Origin: Saprospiraceae bacterium
GTDB lineage: Bacteria; Bacteroidota; Bacteroidia; Chitinophagales; Saprospiraceae
NCBI GenBank assembly: GCA_022448955.1
Contig: JAKVCU010000003.1
Span: 1-64,000, forward strand
Direction of reading: 5' to 3'
Length of the DNA stretch: 64,000 bases
The notes beneath the pieces were generated by a model. It was not told the origin of the DNA, did not search any database, and saw only the letters and a list, made by a program, of their open reading frames with translations. How positions within the stretch are numbered: position 1 is the first letter of the stretch; each line of letters begins with the position of its first letter. Below are positions 29,158 to 37,901 of this stretch, piece after piece. Position numbers and translations under genes: made by a program.

Positions 29158-30550
29158 ATGAATTATTTTAGCTTTTTATTTTTCTTACTAATCAATCTGA
29201 CAATTCAGGCTCAATCTTGGGGAAGTTTATTAGATGGCACTGATTGGCAAATAAATGATTTGTACGCTGATACCTTGACTGGGCAATTATATTTATCTGG
29301 TCGCTTTGAGCAAGCGGGAATGACAGAGGTTAATGGAATTGCTCGATGGGATGGGACTCAGTTTCACTCATTAGGCGATGGAGTAGATTATTGCATTACA
29401 AGCTGTCCAACTGTTCGATCTGTCATTCAATTTCAAGACGAAGTGTATTGTTCTCCTACTGGCTTTAGTATAGGAGGAATTGAACCAAATGGGATGGCCA
29501 AAATTGGAGCCCAGTAGGTACTGGGTTACACTCTTTTTCAGGCTCAAGTGGTGTTGTATGGAAATTCCTAGAGCATGATGAAGCCTTGTATATTTTTGGC
29601 ATATTCCAAACTATTGAACAGGATACTGCTTTTAGTGCTGCCATCTGGGATGGCCAAACGCTTGCTTCTCTTCATTTCCCTTTTGCATTTCCCAATAGCT
29701 ATTTTGCAGCAATTACAGATGCTGTAAGTCACAACGGAAAATTTATGTTGGGGGCAATTTTATGGCTTCCTCAGGAGGAACAAATACAGTTGATTTTGCG
29801 TGGTATGATGGAACAAACTGGAATCTTCCAGATCAAGGAATCTTAGGGCCAACTGACGATATTGGTGCTATTACCGTTTACAAAGATCAAATTTATGTGG
29901 GCGGTGGTTTTAAGGTTTCAAGTGGAAATGCTATTATGAGTTTTAATAGTGGTTCATTTGATGCAGTAGGAGGTAGTTTTGATTCAGAACTAGCTAATAT
30001 TACCGAAATGATTGTATATGATAATAAGCTTTTTGTATTTGGATTATTTGATTCTGTAGGAGGAGGTATTCCTGCTCAAAATATGGCAAGCTGGGATGGA
30101 GAACAATGGTGCGGATATGACTTTGAATTTGATGGAAGAATTGACAAGGCCGCAGTAATTGGTGATCGGCTTTATATCTCGGGAGGCTTCAAAACTATCA
30201 ATAATGATACGTTTAATCATATTGCCTACTGGGATGGAGCGTTTTCTCCTCTAAGTTGTAACATGCCTCTTCATACCACTTCTGCTAAATCTAAAAATAT
30301 AGTAGCTGTATATCCAAATCCGAGCAAAGACTTCTTAAGTGTTCGTATAGATGATACGGTCTTCCAAAAAGGGACAATATTCATTACGAATACCAGTGGA
30401 CAAGAAGTTTATAGGGACGAATTTAGCAATAGATCTGGATGGCAACAGAAAATTGAAATAGAGACACATTCTTGGTCCGCAGGAGTATATTTTTTGAGTT
30501 TTATATCCGAAGCTGGATTACGCTATACTCAGAAAGTTATTGTAAAATAA
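29158..30550 (+). pseudogene. Frameshifted T9SS-sorted repeat protein (two single-base deletions)
   Basis: One gene is split into three frames. The first frame has a signal peptide and ends at 29517; the second carries on from KWDGQNWSPVG to about 29757; the third runs from MASSGGTNTVDF to the T9SS sorting domain (VYPNPSKDFLSV) and stops at 30550. The breaks map to an A run at 29487-29489 and a T run at 29758-29761. Adding one base at each restores a 1395-base frame (464 residues) of repeated W-D-G-x(2)-W segments, probably a beta-propeller. It follows the previous cargo gene by 29 bases. The lesions may be assembly errors in homopolymers, true decay, or slippage. Confidence 0.85.
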
Positions 30551-30926
30551 TTCTTATCTCCTAATTTTGTTTTTTGATCTAGAGTGGGTGTATAGGATAA
30601 TCGAATGGTATTCATAAATTATATCGTGTACTATCTGACAATGCCATTTTATATAAGATTGAAAATTTAACAAGTAAAGACTCTTATCTGTATAATAATT
30701 ATTAAAGTTGTAATTCTCTATTTTTTAGAGTATTATTGTTTTCAGAGCACACCACTATTTGTTGGAATTAAGTTTATAAATCTACTAATTAAAAAAGTTT
30801 CAACACATTTTAATTTTAGATAAAACAGCTTAGACATTTTATTTAATGATATTTCTAATAATGTAGTAATGCGTTATAAATTATCATTGGATAACAAAGC
30901 TATTTAAAATACAAACTATTGAACAA
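30551..30926. other. 376-base AT-rich intergenic region
   Basis: Very AT-rich sequence before the HTH gene. It holds only a small weak hairpin (CTCTA with TAGAG around 30717-30730). No open frame of note and no copy of the repeats seen elsewhere. Confidence 0.4.
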
Positions 30927-31145
30927 ATGACCTTTTCAGAACAACTTATGCTTGTAAAACGCTTGCACTATTTAATTACGGTTAGGGGGACTGGAACTCC
31001 ACAAAAACTGGCCATAAAATTAGGCATATCAAGGGCTTCAGTTTTTAAATATTTAGATGAGTTAAGGAATCTTGGAGCAGAGATTAGCTATTGTAGAAAT
31101 AGGAAAAGTTATTACTACAAAAATGAATTTATTCTTTCATTTTAA
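30927..31145 (+). CDS. Small helix-turn-helix regulator (HTH_11-like)
   Basis: A 72-residue protein that is almost entirely one winged-helix domain of the HTH_11/DeoR type: helix one with LVKRLHYLITVRGTGTP, helices two and three in QKLAIKLGISRASVFKYLDEL, and a wing with CRNRKSYYYK. It lacks any ligand-binding domain, so it may work as a dimer or with a partner. It lies 101 bases upstream of the GLPGLI gene and is likely its regulator by position. The region is more AT-rich than the neighbours, hinting at transfer. Confidence 0.78.
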   Translation: MTFSEQLMLVKRLHYLITVRGTGTPQKLAIKLGISRASVFKYLDELRNLGAEISYCRNRKSYYYKNEFILSF

Positions 31146-31246
31146 CATAGTATAAAAACAGAATCTAATTTTTTAGACTATAGGGTCTTAATTTTAAGAT
31201 CCTATGATAACTAATATTTTAATTGTCAGAGAATATAAATTGCTAC

Positions 31247-31927
31247 ATGAAAAATCTATTTCTGATATTAACGTTCAGCCTCTTCTGTATTAATGTAGTA
31301 GAAAGCCAAACAGTCGAAGTACTTTTTGAAATGAATAGAGATGGCACAGAGGTTCAAAAGAAGTTAAATCAACTTAATTCGAACACACTTAAGGCTTCTC
31401 AAAAAGCATTTCTCAAAAAAATTGTTGAAGATCAAAAGAAAAGTAAGCACTATTTCAAATTTATAGTGAGCAATCAAAAATCTTCTTATCTCTATCAGAC
31501 CTCTGATGTACCAGAGGGAAGTAGTGCTAGATTTTCTTCATTTGACTATTATAAAGATTTTAATAAAAATGTTTATATGATGATTTCATCACGGATGAAG
31601 TCAGATGAGAAGATTGAAGAAAAACTGTTGACACATTCAGATTGGCAGATTGATAACTCTAGCCAACAAACAATTTGTGGTTTTCCTACGATAAAGGCAA
31701 TTCATAAAAAAGAAAATATTATTGCTTGGTTTTCCTTAAAAATTCCTATCAGTGATGGGCCTGAAAATTATAGTGGTTTACCTGGGATGATTTTACAAAT
31801 GGAGTTTTTAGACCAAGGAAAAACAATTAAAGCAAAAGAGATTAAACAGAAACAAAGTAATACAAGCATTGATTTACCAAATCGTAAAAAGGTAATTTCT
31901 TTAGAAAAGATGAAAAAGAAAAATTAA
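31247..31927 (+). CDS. GLPGLI family protein
   Basis: A 226-residue exported protein of the GLPGLI family, of unknown function and confined largely to Bacteroidota. The eponymous motif appears as YSGLPGMILQME near residue 180, preceded by the AWFSLKIPISDGPENY stretch typical of the family. Residues 1-20 are a signal peptide. I start at the ATG at 31247; an upstream TTG adds eight residues that spoil the signal peptide. Six bases separate it from the TonB-like gene, the usual partner of this family, so they form an operon. A periplasmic accessory or chaperone role for the outer-membrane protein is inferred. Confidence 0.85.
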   Translation: MKNLFLILTFSLFCINVVESQTVEVLFEMNRDGTEVQKKLNQLNSNTLKASQKAFLKKIVEDQKKSKHYFKFIVSNQKSSYLYQTSDVPEGSSARFSSFDYYKDFNKNVYMMISSRMKSDEKIEEKLLTHSDWQIDNSSQQTICGFPTIKAIHKKENIIAWFSLKIPISDGPENYSGLPGMILQMEFLDQGKTIKAKEIKQKQSNTSIDLPNRKKVISLEKMKKKN

Positions 31928-31933
31928 AGATTG

Positions 31934-34510
31934 ATGCGTTGGATATTGATTATTTATTTTCTATTAAGTTCAAATATCAGTCTCGCTCAAACACTTTATG
32001 GAAGTGTTACAGATTCTCTGGAGAACCCTTTATTTGGTGCTAGCTTAGTGTTATTGGATAGTGCTGAACAAATTTTGACTTATGGTTTTTCAAATGAAAA
32101 AGGGAATTGGGAGTTATCCTATTCTCAAGCTGCAGTTCAACTAAAAATAAACTATTTAGCCTATCAAGAACTAAGTATACAAGTATCTGATTCTCTGTTA
32201 AAGGAATCGATTAGATGTGTTTTAACACCGCTAAATAATCAAATAGAGGAGATTATTATTAATGCTGAGCGTATTACTAAAGTAGAAAAAGGTGATACGA
32301 CCATATTTAATATTCAGCATTATAAATCAGAAACCGATCAGACATTTGGAGATTTATTAGATAAGGTTCCTGGTTTCGAAGTCACTGAAAGTGGCCAGAT
32401 AAAATATAATGGAAAGAGGGTAGATCAACTTTTATTAGAAGGTAAAGATATCCTTAACAATCAGCATGAATTAACAACACAAAATTTAAGTGCTGAGGAT
32501 ATCCAGAAGGTAGAAGTTATTGAAAACTATAAGCCATTTAACGAACAACTTTCTAAGATATGGTCTGATAAAATTGCTTTAAATTTAGTAATGACAGAGG
32601 ATGCAAAAGGGACTTGGAGTGGAGATATTGCTTTATCAGTAGGACTTCAGTCAAAATATGAATCTGAACTAACTGTAATTAAAGTAAATAAAAAAATAGG
32701 AACTACTAATTTTCTTCGATCGAACAATTTGGGTGAACCTACTATTGCGCTAGAAGATTTTATTTATCTCCAATCTTCATTAATTTCTAATGCTAAAAGG
32801 GTTAATCAGCTTAGTGATTTAATCCCAGATGGATTCCAAAAAGCGGATAATGAACAAAAAAGTATAGAAACTTTATTAGCATCAAACTGGGAAATAGATT
32901 TTAAGGGAGGTGCTAAAGGGAAAGCTTCTATTTTAAGCAGCTATTTCTTAAGAGGTTCTATGGTGGATCAAGATAGAAGATATTTAAGATCAAATGATCT
33001 TTTTGTTGGCCAGAATAATGCTGATTTTACCTTACCTTATTTTTCTTGTGATTTAACCTATCAAAAGAAGATTAATGATAAAAGCACTTTAGAAATAGAT
33101 GTACCAATTCATCATTCAAGAAATATTCATAGTGCTGAGTCCTTGGGATTTTTGAATAATCTTTCATGGATAAGTAATTGGAATAGCTTTCGCCAAAAAC
33201 AGATGTTAAATCCTAGGATAAACTGGAATCGTAAAGTTTTTGATTCACATTTGCTTAAATTTTCGACTCAATTTTCACACGAAAGGAAAAGTGATGAACT
33301 TAGTTTAGAGTTACCCAATGTTTTCGGCAGTTTCCCAGAAGCGTTTTCTCCTCAAAAAAATCAAAGCTATGAAAATTTGGCAGATGTCTCATTGATATGG
33401 GCGTTCTATCCTAATGCATTTCATTTCGAGGGAACTATAAATTATAAAATAAGAAGGAACTCTATTATTTATACAGATTCAATTTCTACAATTGAAAGTC
33501 CACGAATAAAATCTAGTTTGAATAATCGAATCTTACATTCAAGCTTAAAGGTGTCTTACCAAGAAAAGGATTGGCTGATCCGATATATAGGAACTATTAA
33601 TAATGAGAATGTTGAACTAATAAAAGAGACTTGGAAATATGATTTATTTGAACATGAATTACAAGCTAGATATAATTTTTCTCGATTACATTTTTTGCTA
33701 ATAAAAGCTGGTTTAAGTCAATCCTTAACAGATCCATTATATTCCTTACGCAATTTTCAACTCATTAATGACTATACCTTATTAGTAAATGACTTACAGT
33801 TTGGAATAGTCAATAGGAAAAAAAATGTAGTATTAACTTATTTCTGGTTTAACCCATTGTCAAGTAAAAGAGTATTTAGCTCTTTATCTATTGAAAACCA
33901 AGGTAATCCTTTAGTTTTTACTACAAGAAATCAGAAGGAGTATATTATTCAAGCTCCACAAATAATTCAATCACAATCACGACTAAACTGGACAATCTGG
34001 GCAGCGCAAAACTTGTTTGATTCTAAGATTATTTTTCGAATAGAAGGTCAGTTAAATTTAGTCTCATTCAAAGATAGAGACGCAATAACGGAATTGAATC
34101 AATATATGTCAAGAGTGAATTTTAAATCAAACTTTAGAGAGAGCTTCAATTTTATGTTCGAATATGGTTTGTCAGCCATTACTCAAAAGCTTGTGCAAAC
34201 TAAAGGGCAATTTTTGAATCATTCGTTTAAAGGGAGCATTCGTTTAAATGTAAAAAAATTGTTTTTTAAAACGGACCTTACATTCATTCTGGGACAAAAT
34301 AATAGTGACCAACAACGTTTTATTATTTGGAATGGAGAAGCTCTTTATCCAATTGATAAAAAATGGACTGTAAGAATAGCTTTTAGAGATATTCTTAACC
34401 TCATGCCAAATACAATTTTTAATACCACTTTTAACTGGCAATACCAAGAAACCAATGTGTTCCAAAGGTTTCCTGGAAGTATTGTATTGGGGATAAAATA
34501 TGGTATATAG
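31934..34510 (+). CDS. TonB-dependent receptor-like outer-membrane protein
   Basis: An 858-residue outer-membrane protein. After the signal peptide (to about 19) comes a carboxypeptidase-regulatory-like Ig domain (about 20-95, YGSVTDSLENPLFGASL), then a plug domain (about 110-215, DLLDKVPGFEVTESGQIKYNGK) and a beta barrel ending in an aromatic-rich final strand. The start ATG at 31934 is preferred over the TTG one codon upstream. The barrel is divergent from classic TonB receptors, as is common for partners of GLPGLI proteins. It is co-transcribed with the GLPGLI gene. The ligand is unknown; peptides or metals are possible. It ends nine bases from the convergent biotin carrier gene. Confidence 0.85.
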   Translation: MRWILIIYFLLSSNISLAQTLYGSVTDSLENPLFGASLVLLDSAEQILTYGFSNEKGNWELSYSQAAVQLKINYLAYQELSIQVSDSLLKESIRCVLTPLNNQIEEIIINAERITKVEKGDTTIFNIQHYKSETDQTFGDLLDKVPGFEVTESGQIKYNGKRVDQLLLEGKDILNNQHELTTQNLSAEDIQKVEVIENYKPFNEQLSKIWSDKIALNLVMTEDAKGTWSGDIALSVGLQSKYESELTVIKVNKKIGTTNFLRSNNLGEPTIALEDFIYLQSSLISNAKRVNQLSDLIPDGFQKADNEQKSIETLLASNWEIDFKGGAKGKASILSSYFLRGSMVDQDRRYLRSNDLFVGQNNADFTLPYFSCDLTYQKKINDKSTLEIDVPIHHSRNIHSAESLGFLNNLSWISNWNSFRQKQMLNPRINWNRKVFDSHLLKFSTQFSHERKSDELSLELPNVFGSFPEAFSPQKNQSYENLADVSLIWAFYPNAFHFEGTINYKIRRNSIIYTDSISTIESPRIKSSLNNRILHSSLKVSYQEKDWLIRYIGTINNENVELIKETWKYDLFEHELQARYNFSRLHFLLIKAGLSQSLTDPLYSLRNFQLINDYTLLVNDLQFGIVNRKKNVVLTYFWFNPLSSKRVFSSLSIENQGNPLVFTTRNQKEYIIQAPQIIQSQSRLNWTIWAAQNLFDSKIIFRIEGQLNLVSFKDRDAITELNQYMSRVNFKSNFRESFNFMFEYGLSAITQKLVQTKGQFLNHSFKGSIRLNVKKLFFKTDLTFILGQNNSDQQRFIIWNGEALYPIDKKWTVRIAFRDILNLMPNTIFNTTFNWQYQETNVFQRFPGSIVLGIKYGI

Positions 34511-34519
34511 AGGGAGGAG

Positions 34520-34990
34520 TTACTCCATCTCAATTAATAACTGTCCTTTATCAACAGCTTGTCCTTTCTCTACTTTTATTTCCTTTACCACACCTTCACC
34601 TGGAGCTTTAATTACATTTTCCATTTTCATGGCTTCTAAGATGAGTAGTGGTGTACCTTTCTCTACTGTTTGACCAACTTCTGCCATAATTTCAAGTACT
34701 AAGCCAGGCATAGGTGCTTTAATATCTTTTACTTGTTGTGTACCTGTAGCCGATAGTCCAAGTTTTTTGACTAATAAGTCAAACTCGTCTTTTATTGCTA
34801 CTTGATAGATAGTACCATTCACCCGGATAGCGTATTTACGATCTACAGGATTTTGATCGAAAATTTCTGCGCGATACGCCTTATTATCATGAAGGATATG
34901 GAATTGGTTAATTCCATCAGCAATAGCATCTAAATCTTCTAATTGTGTGCTATCAAACTCGTGTTGATCATCAACAATAATTTTGTACAT
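34520..34990 (-). CDS. Biotin carboxyl carrier protein-like subunit
   Basis: A 156-residue protein whose last 75 residues form a biotinyl domain with the canonical EAMKMEN motif; the biotinylated lysine is K122. The N-terminal half (KYAIRVNGTIYQVAI) is the structural domain common in acyl-CoA carboxylase and pyruvate/oxaloacetate-type carriers. It should shuttle carboxyl groups in an acetyl- or propionyl-CoA carboxylase whose other subunits are not in the window. It lies 34 bases after the small membrane protein gene on the same strand and may be the last gene of the bactofilin transcript. Confidence 0.88.
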   Translation of the reverse strand: MYKIIVDDQHEFDSTQLEDLDAIADGINQFHILHDNKAYRAEIFDQNPVDRKYAIRVNGTIYQVAIKDEFDLLVKKLGLSATGTQQVKDIKAPMPGLVLEIMAEVGQTVEKGTPLLILEAMKMENVIKAPGEGVVKEIKVEKGQAVDKGQLLIEME

Positions 34991-35024
34991 CTTTGATATA
35001 TTTTGGCAAGGGTAATTGACTAAG

Positions 35025-35411
35025 TTAAGTTTTTGCAGCCTTGCTTAGTTTCATCATTACATAAGTCTCAAAACCTGTGAACACGGCATAAACTACAAAA
35101 AATGGAATGATAAAGAACTTACTACTAGGTTCAGCTAGTTGATCATATCCTAAAATAACCATAATAGCAAGAAAGAGTTTTCCAACTGTAAATCCAAGTA
35201 TGGTATTGGTAAAAGTATATTTGTTATCACTTTGAGCTGCTTGTTGGCCAACAAAGTACATAATCGCGCTAAGCACTACAAAAATGCCTAAGCTGATCCA
35301 TGAAAATAAAAAATACGGTTTTACTTTATCGACCTGATGGAGAGCAAAGAGAAGACCTGCTGTGAGAATTGTGGTGATAAGAAGTTGAAGAATAAATGTT
35401 TTGGTTTGCAT
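35025..35411 (-). CDS. Four-helix membrane protein next to AtpZ
   Basis: A 128-residue protein of four membrane helices (about 7-25, 32-53, 68-88 and 98-118) with short polar loops and a basic C-terminus. I do not recognise a named family. In many Bacteroidota a protein of this size and layout sits between the AtpZ-like gene and atpB at the head of the ATP synthase operon, so an AtpI-like role in assembling the membrane ring is plausible. The ATP synthase genes themselves do not follow here. Six bases separate it from the AtpZ gene. Confidence 0.7.
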   Translation of the reverse strand: MQTKTFILQLLITTILTAGLLFALHQVDKVKPYFLFSWISLGIFVVLSAIMYFVGQQAAQSDNKYTFTNTILGFTVGKLFLAIMVILGYDQLAEPSSKFFIIPFFVVYAVFTGFETYVMMKLSKAAKT

Positions 35412-35417
35412 GCAAAG

Positions 35418-35663
35418 CTATTTTTGGTCATTCTTAGTAAATAAATCTTTTAAACTAAGATAAAGAGCTGCAAAAATAGCAATTAAAGCAAATAAGCTAG
35501 TGAGATAAGGGCGTTCAGTTTGAAAATAAGCGTCCAACTTTTTCCCAATGAACGCCCCTATCAATATAATGATACCCATTTGAATGGCCATGCCCGAGTA
35601 CTTCATATAAGCTTGGGCACGCTCTCGATTCGGTTTGGTATGATTTGGATCTTTATCTTGCAC
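35418..35663 (-). CDS. AtpZ/AtpI family protein
   Basis: An 81-residue protein with two membrane helices (about 21-43 and 51-70) and a conserved small-residue GKKLD turn between them, as in the AtpZ/AtpI family associated with the F1Fo ATP synthase. The start is GTG at 35663, which overlaps the end of the bactofilin gene by eleven bases, implying translational coupling. Members help assembly of the c-ring or transport magnesium or calcium; the role in this clade is unproven. Confidence 0.8.
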   Translation of the reverse strand: MQDKDPNHTKPNRERAQAYMKYSGMAIQMGIIILIGAFIGKKLDAYFQTERPYLTSLFALIAIFAALYLSLKDLFTKNDQK

Positions 35664-36123
35664 TATTTGCTTTGGCAGATTCGCCTAATTTTTCGTTTTT
35701 GGAACTAGCTGCACTTTTTGAAGCACCTGCTGGCTTACCGTTTCCCATGGTACAAGTGACATTAAATACAGCACCTGGTTGAACGACTAATTTTCCAGTA
35801 TAAACATCTCCATTGATCACGGCCTTTTCACGAACGTTTAGCAGCTCTTTTACAACTAATTTTCCTTCAAATTTCCCTTCGATCACTGCGCTTTGACATT
35901 GTACGTCACCTTCTACATATCCGCTTGGACCAATGATAAGCCGTGCTTCACAGATCAAAGTACCTTTGATGCTACCATCGATTCGTAAATCACTTTCTGC
36001 TTTGATGGTCCCTTCAACACTTGAACCAGTTACAAGACTGTTTAAGGAATGACCATTAGATGAGCCACCGTTTGTTCCATTCTTTGATTTTCCTGCCTCC
36101 TTCTTGTTGTTATTACCAAACAT
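35653..36123 (-). CDS. Bactofilin (polymer-forming cytoskeletal protein)
   Basis: A 156-residue bactofilin. A flexible Gly/Asn/Ser/Lys-rich N-terminus (1-30) precedes a right-handed beta-helix core (about 30-130) with the six-residue rungs seen in GTIKAESDLRIDGSIKGTL and VQCQSAVIEGKFEGKLVV. The C-terminus is Ala/Ser/Lys-rich. I start at ATG 36123 rather than the TTG eight codons upstream because MFGNNNKK is the typical start. Bactofilins self-assemble into filaments that organise the envelope or cell shape. It opens the cluster with AtpZ, the four-helix protein and the biotin carrier. Confidence 0.92.
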   Translation of the reverse strand: MFGNNNKKEAGKSKNGTNGGSSNGHSLNSLVTGSSVEGTIKAESDLRIDGSIKGTLICEARLIIGPSGYVEGDVQCQSAVIEGKFEGKLVVKELLNVREKAVINGDVYTGKLVVQPGAVFNVTCTMGNGKPAGASKSAASSKNEKLGESAKANSAR

Positions 36124-36151
36124 GTTTATATTTTTTTGTAAAACCAATAAG

Positions 36152-36226
36152 GTATGAAGATGTCCTTCATACTAAGTTTGTGCATCACCTTATTTAAGTT
36201 ATGAATGAAGTAAACCTTAGTTTACT
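36152..36226 (-). promoter_or_regulatory. Two hairpins in the bactofilin leader
   Basis: Upstream of the bactofilin start are a perfect 8-bp hairpin with five-base loop (36152-36159 with 36165-36172, GTATGAAG) and a second 7-bp hairpin with four-base loop (36209-36215 with 36220-36226, AGTAAAC). They could be an operator pair or a structured mRNA leader. From here to the porP terminator at 36465 I see only AT-rich spacer. Confidence 0.4.
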
Positions 36227-36464
36227 CTAGAGTTCGTGTAACGAAACGGAAATATTAAGAAATTTCCTAATTCAGAAACGACTTTTTCTCATAGATTAGT
36301 GTAGAAATTTAATCCTTGATAAAGGATTTGTTATTCGTTTTGGGGTAGAGGACTTCTTTTTATTATAATGCGGGATAGGTCATGCACTAAAAATTGATTG
36401 AAATTGTATATCCCTGTTCTTTGTCGTTTATATAACGAAGATAATAGTTTTTGTATAATTCAAA

Positions 36465-36504
36465 AAAATATCCCACAGACTCTATTGAAGCTGTGGGATA
36501 TTTT
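36465..36504 (-). terminator. Strong terminator after porP/sprF
   Basis: A 14-bp perfect stem (36465-36478 with 36491-36504, arm AAAATATCCCACAG) with a 12-base loop lies 61 bases beyond the porP/sprF stop, and in the leftward direction ends in a long U run. The T run on the other side is shorter. Confidence 0.85.
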
Positions 36505-36565
36505 AACTTGGGATTTACAAAGCCTGAGCTTTCCTACCCAATATCTTAAACTGTCATAATTTCGA

Positions 36566-37618
36566 TTAGAAATTAGGGCAGTAAACATTTCTTTTTTCTG
36601 GGCCACAGATTTTGTAAATCAAACCAAATTCAAACCCACCATTAGCATTAGATGCTGGACGAAGTGGAGAGATATTGATATCATAGCTAAATCCAAGGCT
36701 GAAATTGTTGTAGTCAAAACGAGTCGAAAGGATGGCTGCATCGTTTAATACACCAGTTTCAATTTTGTTAGATATACGAGTCCACAAACCAAATTGGAAG
36801 GCTTGGTAGTTCAAGCGGCTATTGCCAAGGATAAACTTGAAGTTTGTACCTGCATTTACTTGGAAAGATGGTCCTTGACTCATTACAATTACACCTGGAG
36901 AAATACCAAATCTTGGGCTAGTCAAGAAATCACCACCTGCGTGGAATGTAAAACGACTGTATAATAAATCTTCTGCATCACTATCAAAAGATTGGTTAGA
37001 TCTATTTAAGTGATGGAAAGCACCGCCAAGATATAAGCTGTTGTTTTTGTCAAATACCATGAACCATAGTAAGCCAGCTGCCATATCAGCGAATAAGAAA
37101 TTATCACGATCAAAACCTCCTTCCATCGGGTCAGCATTAGGGTCAAATCCACCAGCACCATCGTGCTGTAGTCCCCAGCGAAGCTTCAGGAAGTCAATAC
37201 TACGTTGAGCCGCACCTGCTTCGGCACCTACAACTAGATATTGGCCATCGTTACGGCCACCACCCATTTTTTTACTATATGCAAATGAAAGTTTTCCTGT
37301 AATAGTAGCGAAGTTAGCTTCACCTGCTCTATCTCCCCAGAATGTACCTCCCACACCAAAATAGTCATAACGGCCTACAGGAATTCGTTGGTCATAAGAA
37401 ACAGAGTAAGTGCTATATGCATTAGAACGCAACACACTCGCCCATTGGTTACGGTAATTGGCAACCAGACGAATATTACAGTTCATTACCCCAGTCATAG
37501 CAGGGTTTAAATTTAGTGGTGACATATAGAATTGGGAGAAATGAATGTCCTGCGCGCTCAGTGTGGCCCCCCCGAGCAAAACCATGCAGGCAACCAGAAG
37601 CGATTTGAATCTTTTCAT
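36566..37618 (-). CDS. PorP/SprF family type IX secretion membrane protein
   Basis: A 350-residue outer-membrane protein with signal peptide (cleavage near 22, LSAQ). The N-terminal FSQFYMSPLNLNPAMTG is the defining PorP/SprF signature, followed by a beta barrel rich in alternating aromatic strands. These proteins pair with PorE- or SprB-type components of the T9SS and often with type B sorting-domain cargo; paralogues are common in one genome. The protein is full length, transcribed alone, and ends in the strong terminator at 36465. No SprB-like adhesin lies next to it, so its cargo is not clear. Confidence 0.93.
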   Translation of the reverse strand: MKRFKSLLVACMVLLGGATLSAQDIHFSQFYMSPLNLNPAMTGVMNCNIRLVANYRNQWASVLRSNAYSTYSVSYDQRIPVGRYDYFGVGGTFWGDRAGEANFATITGKLSFAYSKKMGGGRNDGQYLVVGAEAGAAQRSIDFLKLRWGLQHDGAGGFDPNADPMEGGFDRDNFLFADMAAGLLWFMVFDKNNSLYLGGAFHHLNRSNQSFDSDAEDLLYSRFTFHAGGDFLTSPRFGISPGVIVMSQGPSFQVNAGTNFKFILGNSRLNYQAFQFGLWTRISNKIETGVLNDAAILSTRFDYNNFSLGFSYDINISPLRPASNANGGFEFGLIYKICGPEKRNVYCPNF

Positions 37619-37901
37619 AAAATGATTATTTGTAAAACTACTTCCAAACTAATTGTTTATAAGGCTTCTCAACTTGAACCACAATAATAATGAATGTGTT
37701 TCAAATGAAAAGAATATTTTCTGTTAAAAGACAAATATGTTTAGTAAACGGTCGTTCATATTTAGATACTCTAGACCCCATCTTTGTCATTTATCTGGAC
37801 TCTTAGACGAATAGAAACGCTGCTTGAATTGTTTCTTACAATCAAATTTCACTAAAATAAAAGTCCAGTATACACGATTAAACCATTTGAGATTGAAGAA
37901 C

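Noticed and set aside
29586-30550. Two separate small genes after 29517
   Set aside because: They are in different frames of one sequence with continuous W-D-G repeats and a single C-terminal sorting domain; one added base at each of two homopolymers joins them.
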